Source: Aquificota bacterium
GTDB taxonomy: Bacteria; Aquificota; Aquificia; Aquificales; Aquificaceae
DNA: 64,000 nucleotides
Reading direction: 5' to 3'
NCBI GenBank assembly: GCA_030549905.1
Contig: JAUQQK010000009.1
Span: 1-64,000, forward strand
Made by a program: the position numbers and the translations under genes. Below the pieces are notes generated by a model. It did not search any database and was not told where the DNA came from. It saw only the letters and a list, made by a program, of their open reading frames with translations. Numbering within the stretch: position 1 is the first letter of the stretch; each line of letters opens with the position of its first letter. Below, in pieces: positions 59,686 through 64,000 of this stretch.

Positions 59686-59913
59686 GTGGTAGTCCCTCTG
59701 GGTGGGCTTAGGAGGTTGAACTTTGAAAAATCAAAGCAATTGAGATGATGCTGTCATAATCCCTTACGGTGGGCTTAAAACAGTTATTGAACGAGCTGAG
59801 AGCCACCGAATTCTTTCTGTTGCCATCCCTCACAGTGGGCTTAAAACCTGCGTGGAGTTCTCTCCGCTTAGCAAGATACTTCAAGTCACCATCCCTCACA
59901 GTGGGCTTAAAAC
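59686..59913 (-). CRISPR. Orphan, decaying CRISPR array (4 repeats, 3 spacers)
   Basis: Four 29-nt units begin at 59686, 59753, 59819 and 59885, a period of 67, 66 and 66, leaving spacers of 38, 37 and 37 nt. In the minus orientation the repeat reads GTTTTAAGCCCACTGTGAGG followed by GATGGTGAC. The last two copies agree at 27 of 29 positions; the copy at 59753 has several changes; the one at 59686 is strongly degenerate (about 18 of 29). Decay at the low-coordinate end fits transcription on the minus strand from a leader above 59914. No cas gene is in the window. Confidence 0.85.
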
Positions 59914-60322
59914 CCAACCCCACCACCCAAAAAAATAATAAGCAATGACAAGGATTTTGTCAAGGTGGTACCCCTCTCAAATGAAGGTTGTTTGCCAAAA
60001 GTCCGAGGTCATGCAAACTTGAGTGAGTTATTATTAAATTTAAATCCTTGTCTTTCAAGGTTTTAAACCTTACGCCATAAAACCATAAAACCGTAAAACC
60101 ATCTTTATGGCTGCATGGTCATACGGTCATATGGCAACACAAAAACCAGATATTACAACCTTCAGAAAAAGGCAAAATGTCAGAATACCCCCTTCAAATT
60201 TCAAGCCCACCCAAAAGGAAGCCCAACCTATTCAGTTTTCAAGATGACGAGGGCTTCAAGACTCTCAAAACCTGCCATAATGTTATAAACCATAACCGGC
60301 ACCAAGTCAAGCAAAAAGGCAT
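59914..60322. other. Non-coding region between CRISPR remnant and thermonuclease gene
   Basis: No convincing gene is seen in these 409 bp. They hold a small stem-loop (TGACAA/TTGTCA, 59946-59962), a near-palindrome aaggttttaaacctt, an 8-bp-phased motif array (60075-60134), and AT-rich stretches. Part of it could be the CRISPR leader. The track ORF from 60177 is only the upstream extension of the thermonuclease frame. Confidence 0.6.
60075..60134. repeat. 8-bp-phased CCRT/AYGG array with inverted halves
   Basis: CCAT, CCAT, CCGT, CCAT at 60075, 60083, 60091, 60099 are followed by ATGG, ATGG, ACGG, ATGG at 60107, 60115, 60123, 60131. All eight sit on one exact 8-bp grid, and the second half is the reverse complement type of the first. 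A protein-binding site or a long imperfect hairpin is possible. Confidence 0.75.
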
Positions 60323-60328
60323 TAAAAT
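60323..60328 (+). promoter_or_regulatory. -10-like box before the thermonuclease gene
   Basis: TAAAAT ends 7 nt before ATG 60336; no Shine-Dalgarno. Confidence 0.4.
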
Positions 60329-60335
60329 ATACCAC

Positions 60336-60878
60336 ATGAGGAATTTATTTCTGATATTTATACTTCTTCTAATTGCCTGCACCAAGAAGGAAGAGGCAAA
60401 GGCTCAAAAGCCAGTTCCTGAAGGAAGAGTGCCTTGTGAAGTAGTGAGGGTTGTAGATGGGGATACCTTTCACTGCCTTTTGGAGGGTAAGGAAGAAGTA
60501 AAGGTGAGGCTCATTGGTGTGGATACGCCAGAAAGTTCGGAAAATCAAAAAGCTGTAAGAGATGCTCAGAGGAGCGGAAGGGATGTAAGAGAAATAGTTC
60601 GTATGGGTAAAAAGTCAGCGGAATTTACAAAAAGCCTCCTACCAAAGGGTTCTACCGTATATTTAGAGTTTGACGTACAAAAAACAGACAAATATGGAAG
60701 GCTTTTAGCCTATGTGTGGCTTTCCGATGGTCGCATGCTAAACGAACTGCTTGTGCGCGAAGGGTATGCTCAAGTCTATACTATTCCTCCCAACGTCAAA
60801 TATCAGGAAAGATTTCTTGAAGCTCAAAGGAAGGCAAGGGAAGAGGGAAAAGGACTTTGGGGAGAGGGTGGTTTTTAA
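60336..60878 (+). CDS. Thermonuclease (SNase)-family lipoprotein
   Basis: A staphylococcal-nuclease-like enzyme that would degrade DNA/RNA outside the cytoplasm. ATG 60336 gives a lipoprotein signal FLIFILLLIAC; the longer track ORF (60177) starts in the non-coding region. The SNase core shows VVRVVDGDTFHC, VRLIGVDTPES (catalytic Arg/Asp), YGRLLAYVWL and NELLVREGYAQVY. 180 residues. The 3' end overlaps the RND gene by 4 nt. It is next to a CRISPR remnant, probably by chance. Confidence 0.9.
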   Translation: MRNLFLIFILLLIACTKKEEAKAQKPVPEGRVPCEVVRVVDGDTFHCLLEGKEEVKVRLIGVDTPESSENQKAVRDAQRSGRDVREIVRMGKKSAEFTKSLLPKGSTVYLEFDVQKTDKYGRLLAYVWLSDGRMLNELLVREGYAQVYTIPPNVKYQERFLEAQRKAREEGKGLWGEGGF

Positions 60879-63800
60879 TCTTTCTTTGAAAAGACGTAGT
60901 AGGCAAGAGGTAGCACAAGAAGAGTAAGAAGGGTAGAGGTAGCTATTCCTCCTATTACCACCACTGCAAGTGGTTTTTGTACCTCTGAACCTATACCTTT
61001 ACTCAATAGCATTGGAACGAGCCCAAGGGAAGAAGCGGTGGCGGTAATCAGTATAGGTCTTAGCCTTTTAGAACATGCTTCGAAGATAGCCTTTTGTAGC
61101 TGTAGACCATCTTCAAGAAGGTTTCTTATGTAAGAGACGAGTACTACACCGTTCAAAGTGGCTATACCAAAGACAGCAATAAAGCCTACTGCGGACGGCA
61201 CGGAAAGGTTATAGCCAGAAATATACAGAGAAAGAACACCACCTACAGTGGCAAAGGGTACATTGAGCATAACAAGTAGAGCATCCTTTAGCGAGCGGTA
61301 GTTAAGGTATAGCAGGATAAATATTAAACCTATGGCTAAAGGCACCGCTATCATAAGTTTTTTCATAGCTCTTTGTTGGTTTTCGAACTGACCGCCGAAG
61401 CTAATATAGTAGCCTTCTGGAAGTTTTACTTCCCTTTCTATCTTCCTTTTTACTTCTTCCACAAAACTACCAAGGTCTCTCCCCGAGAGGTTGCTCTGTA
61501 CAAGAGCATATCTCATGCCGTTTTCTCTTCTTATCTTGTTAAAGCCTTCAGCTACCACAAGGTCCGCCACATCGGAAAGCGTAAGAGAAGAGCCTTCAGA
61601 AATATAAAGGGGCATGCTTTTAAGCTTTTCTATGTCTCTTTGAGAGGCTTCCAACACTATTGGAAACAGAAGCTCACCTTTTTGAAGCTGTGCTACTTCT
61701 CTACCGCCCATGTAGGTAGATATAAGCTCTAAAAGTTGTGAAGTATCTATATGATACTTTTCCAAAACTTCCTTTTTGGGTATTATTCTGAGCTGGAGTT
61801 TGCCACTTTGAGCCTCTGTTTCCACATCAACCGCACCTTTTGTGCTTGCCACTATCTTTTCTACATGCTGAGCTATTTCATTTATTTTTCCTAAGTCATC
61901 TCCAAATATTTTTACTGCTAATGTAGCCTTTACTCCAGAAAGTAGTTCATCTATTCTCATCTGTATAGGCTGTGTGAAGCTAAATTCTACACCAGGAACT
62001 TTTTCTAATTCTTCTCTTAGCTTTTCTTCAAACTCTTGCCTGCTTTTGAAACTTTTCCACTCTTCCGCAGGTTTTAGGATTATAAAGGTTTCTATATAGC
62101 TCACATCTTCTGGCTCACCCACTTCAGCCCGTCCTATGTTAGAAAAAGTCCTTATTACTTCAGGATACTTTAGAGCGGTTTCTTCTACAATTTGAGCTAC
62201 CCTTTTTGCCTCTTCTAAAGATACATTTGGGTCAAGGAAAGACTTAACAATCACAGCACCTTCTTCTAAAGGTGGTGCAAACTCTTTTCCAATTCTTGTA
62301 AGAAGAAACAGGGAGAAGACAAAGGAAAGAAGAGATAGACTAAGTATTACATACTTGAAAGAAAAAGCTCTTTCAAGAAGGGCAAGGTAGCTTTTTCTAA
62401 GAAGGGCAAAGATGCGAGTCTCTTCCTTTCCTTCTTTTAAAAACCAGAAAGATAAAACTGGCATAAAGACAAAAGCTACGAAAAGGGAAGAAAAAAGGGC
62501 TATTATGATGGTAAGAGCCAAGGGTTTGTAGTATTTTCCTTCTACCGATTCAAAAGTGAAGATAGGCAAGAAGACCACCGCTATGATGCTAACCGCAAAG
62601 ATGAGGGGACGTGCTACTTCTTGCACAGAGTTTATAACCATGGAAAACTTACTAACGCTGAGCTTTTCGGAAAGATGTCTGTATATGTTTTCTACCACCA
62701 CCACTGTCGCATCCGCAAAAAGACCTATGCCTATAGCAAGACCTCCCATCGTCATCAGATTTGCGGACATGCCAAGTTCTTTAAGAACTGTAAAGGTAAT
62801 AAGCAAGGTAAGAGGTACAGAAAGAGCTACCAGAAGGGCTACTCTTACGTTCCACAGATAAAGGGCTATAGCTATAGAGACCAACAGTATGCCTTCCAGC
62901 AAAGCCTTCTCTACTGTGGATAAGGCTTTTTGAGTCAGATAGGACTGGTCATAAAGTATTTGAATTTGCACACCTTCAGGTAAAAGCTTTTGAGCTTCTC
63001 TTAAAGCTTCTTTTAACCTGCTTATAAGTTCCATCGTGTTGGTGCCTACTCTTTTTAACACTATGTTTCCCTGTACCTCTTGTCCCATCAGAGTAAAAGC
63101 ACCTCTTCTGTTTGGCATTTCTCCTTCTTCTACTTTTGCCACATCTCCCAAAAGGACTACAGACTTTTCTGTCTTCTTTAGAGGGACTTTTAAAAGGTCC
63201 TGCGCGCTTGTATACCTACCAAGGGCTCTTACCACAAGGTCTCCTTCTGGAGTTTTTATAAAGCCACCACCTGCTACTCCTCCGTAGTTTTCAAGAGCCT
63301 TTATCACTTCTTGAGCGCTTATACCGTACTGAAGGAGTTTTTCTGGTTCTACCTTCACTATATAAGCCTTTTCTGGTCCCCATTCAGAGATTTCTTCCAC
63401 GCCATCTACAGTTTTTATCAGAGGTCTTACTTTCCATCGCTGTAAGGTTTTCAAATCTTCAAGACTGTAGCGTCCGGTGGTATCCACAAGAGCATAAAAA
63501 AGCACATTGCCAAGCCCTGATGTGTTTGGTCCCATACGAGGAGAAAAGCCTGCAGGCAAAAGTGCTTGTGCTTCAGAAAGTTTTTGAGAGACTTGACTTC
63601 GTGCAAAGTAAATGTCTGTACCATCTTTGAAAAAGACAGATACATAAGACAAGCCGGGCAAACTTATACTTAAAACCTTTTCCACATTTTTTATGCCACC
63701 CATTACAGACTCTATTGGTTTTGTCACAAGGACTTCTGTTTCTTCCGCGGATAAACCTGGGGTTTCCGTGTATATGATTACCTGTACGGGTGTAGGCTCT

Positions 63801-63907
63801 GGAAAAGTATCTACAGGAAGCTTAAGAAAGCTGTAAATACCATAGATTACAGTAGCCAGCAGAAAGAGGAGCACAATAAGCCTGTTTGTAAGAATAAACC
63901 TTATCAT
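60875..63907 (-). CDS. RND-family efflux pump, heavy-metal-type (CusA/CzcA-like)
   Basis: A 1010-residue inner-membrane proton antiporter. The layout is helix 1 (TNRLIVLLFLLATVIYGI), periplasmic porter region beginning LPVDTFPEPTPVQVIIYTETPGLSAEE, six helices with the TM4 acidic residue in GLFADATVVVVENIYRHL, then a repeat of the half. The PFPEPTP/GLSAEE pattern and TM4 VVVVEN are closest to the HME (metal) group, but the TM4 motif lacks the canonical DFG...DGAV form, so a metal substrate is only likely. It overlaps the adaptor gene by 4 nt (ATGA). Confidence 0.9.
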   Translation of the reverse strand: MIRFILTNRLIVLLFLLATVIYGIYSFLKLPVDTFPEPTPVQVIIYTETPGLSAEETEVLVTKPIESVMGGIKNVEKVLSISLPGLSYVSVFFKDGTDIYFARSQVSQKLSEAQALLPAGFSPRMGPNTSGLGNVLFYALVDTTGRYSLEDLKTLQRWKVRPLIKTVDGVEEISEWGPEKAYIVKVEPEKLLQYGISAQEVIKALENYGGVAGGGFIKTPEGDLVVRALGRYTSAQDLLKVPLKKTEKSVVLLGDVAKVEEGEMPNRRGAFTLMGQEVQGNIVLKRVGTNTMELISRLKEALREAQKLLPEGVQIQILYDQSYLTQKALSTVEKALLEGILLVSIAIALYLWNVRVALLVALSVPLTLLITFTVLKELGMSANLMTMGGLAIGIGLFADATVVVVENIYRHLSEKLSVSKFSMVINSVQEVARPLIFAVSIIAVVFLPIFTFESVEGKYYKPLALTIIIALFSSLFVAFVFMPVLSFWFLKEGKEETRIFALLRKSYLALLERAFSFKYVILSLSLLSFVFSLFLLTRIGKEFAPPLEEGAVIVKSFLDPNVSLEEAKRVAQIVEETALKYPEVIRTFSNIGRAEVGEPEDVSYIETFIILKPAEEWKSFKSRQEFEEKLREELEKVPGVEFSFTQPIQMRIDELLSGVKATLAVKIFGDDLGKINEIAQHVEKIVASTKGAVDVETEAQSGKLQLRIIPKKEVLEKYHIDTSQLLELISTYMGGREVAQLQKGELLFPIVLEASQRDIEKLKSMPLYISEGSSLTLSDVADLVVAEGFNKIRRENGMRYALVQSNLSGRDLGSFVEEVKRKIEREVKLPEGYYISFGGQFENQQRAMKKLMIAVPLAIGLIFILLYLNYRSLKDALLVMLNVPFATVGGVLSLYISGYNLSVPSAVGFIAVFGIATLNGVVLVSYIRNLLEDGLQLQKAIFEACSKRLRPILITATASSLGLVPMLLSKGIGSEVQKPLAVVVIGGIATSTLLTLLVLPLAYYVFSKKD

Positions 63908-64000
63908 CTCTCCGCCTGAGCCTTCAAAAAGATGGTTCCACTTACGGCTACCTCTTGACCTTCCTTTAAGCCTTCCACCAGCACAAGACCGTCCTTTTCT
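63904..64000 (-). CDS. C-terminal end of a membrane fusion (adaptor) protein of the RND pump
   Basis: Reading from the window edge: EKDGLVLVEGLKEGQEVAVSGTIFLKAQAER, then TGA. The 'GL..GQ.VAVSGTIFL.A' ending is typical for CusB/HlyD-type adaptors. Only about 31 residues are in the window. It overlaps the RND gene by 4 nt, so the two form an operon. Confidence 0.8.
   Translation of the reverse strand, partial: EKDGLVLVEGLKEGQEVAVSGTIFLKAQAER

Noticed and set aside
59708-59926. ORF of 72 residues with repeated GFKPTVRD on the minus strand
   Set aside because: The repeat is the translation of the CRISPR repeats; it is not a protein gene.
59946-59962. Stem-loop TGACAA/TTGTCA as an intrinsic terminator
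   Set aside because: The stem is short and AT-rich and no T tract follows; no gene ends there.
60199-60223. TTTCAAGCCCACC... as a further CRISPR repeat in inverse orientation
   Set aside because: Only the 5' half resembles the repeat, it is off the 66-bp period and in the opposite orientation.

Overview
The window is chromosomal DNA from a thermophilic, Gram-negative member of the Aquificales, most like the Hydrogenobacter/Thermocrinis group. The evidence is the very dense packing of genes, the heavy use of AGG/AGA (Arg) and ATA (Ile) codons, the outer-membrane and LPS assembly genes (BamD, LapA/LapB, LptF/G, heptosyltransferase), a sulfite dehydrogenase pair and an MglA-type GTPase. The genus is an inference from codon style and gene content, not from a search. 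Apart from an orphan CRISPR remnant there is no mobile element; this is core genome with some unusual fusions.

Layout. 1-3.4 kb: a truncated PhnD-PAS-GAF-PAS-GGDEF signalling protein (-), gap (+), then tRNA-Pro and tRNA-Arg joined without a spacer. 3.4-7.9 kb (+): bioH-like hydrolase, bioC, a lipoprotein HtrA protease, a group-2 sigma factor and truB. 7.9-16.6 kb (-): nnr, a degenerate LytM lipoprotein, yajC, an acyl-AMP ligase/ACP/PlsC fusion, alaS, rpmE, prfA. 16.7-24.3 kb: a frameshifted DsrE gene, GT9 heptosyltransferase, moaD, two Uma2 paralogues, purH, a radical-SAM/HhH protein, lysA, pgsA and a lipoate-ligase-like protein. 24.3-35.9 kb (+): a beta-propeller/coiled-coil/MoxR-type AAA+ protein, then a tightly overlapped run rng-bamD-rsfS-lapA/B fusion-mglA-unknown-response regulator-histidine kinase-sco1-rsmG. 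35.9-45.9 kb: trmI, an exported hypothetical, ylxP, Memo, JAMM, asd, GT39, selU, gcvT, LptF/G, tpiA, uppP. 45.9-51.4 kb (-): rlmI, DJ-1, orphan ABC permease, YkvA, nadB, yvcK. 51.5-57.5 kb (+): yceD-rpmF-plsX-fabH, sorA-sorB, an FAD reductase and an NlpC/P60 protein. 57.5-64 kb: a YkgJ-type Cys-cluster protein, UbiD, an orphan CRISPR remnant with an odd 8-bp-phased motif array, a lipoprotein thermonuclease, and an RND metal/drug pump with the tail of its adaptor.

Functional themes are cell-envelope assembly (BamD, LapA/B, LptF/G, UppP, GT9, GT39, PgsA, acyl-ligase/PlsC, PlsX-FabH, YajC, HtrA), translation and RNA modification (AlaRS, L31, L32, RF1, TruB, RsmG, TrmI, RlmI, SelU, RsfS, RNase G), cofactors (biotin, NAD, molybdopterin, lipoate, NAD(P)HX repair) and sulfite oxidation.

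The most notable signal is architectural. About twenty genes have a sigma70-like -10 hexamer ending about 6-11 nt (mostly 6-9) before the start codon and no Shine-Dalgarno, so they look leaderless or nearly so. In several divergent pairs only 16-25 bp separate the two start codons, and a (near-)palindromic TATAAT- or TAAAAT-type box there can serve both strands. Eight of nine convergent gene pairs overlap in their coding 3' ends, and I found no convincing intrinsic terminator. Other points of interest are the LapA-LapB fusion, the ligase-ACP-PlsC fusion, the MglA/two-component cluster, an 11-bp tandem duplication that breaks a DsrE gene, and a bioH reading frame with no ordinary start codon that abuts a tRNA gene.
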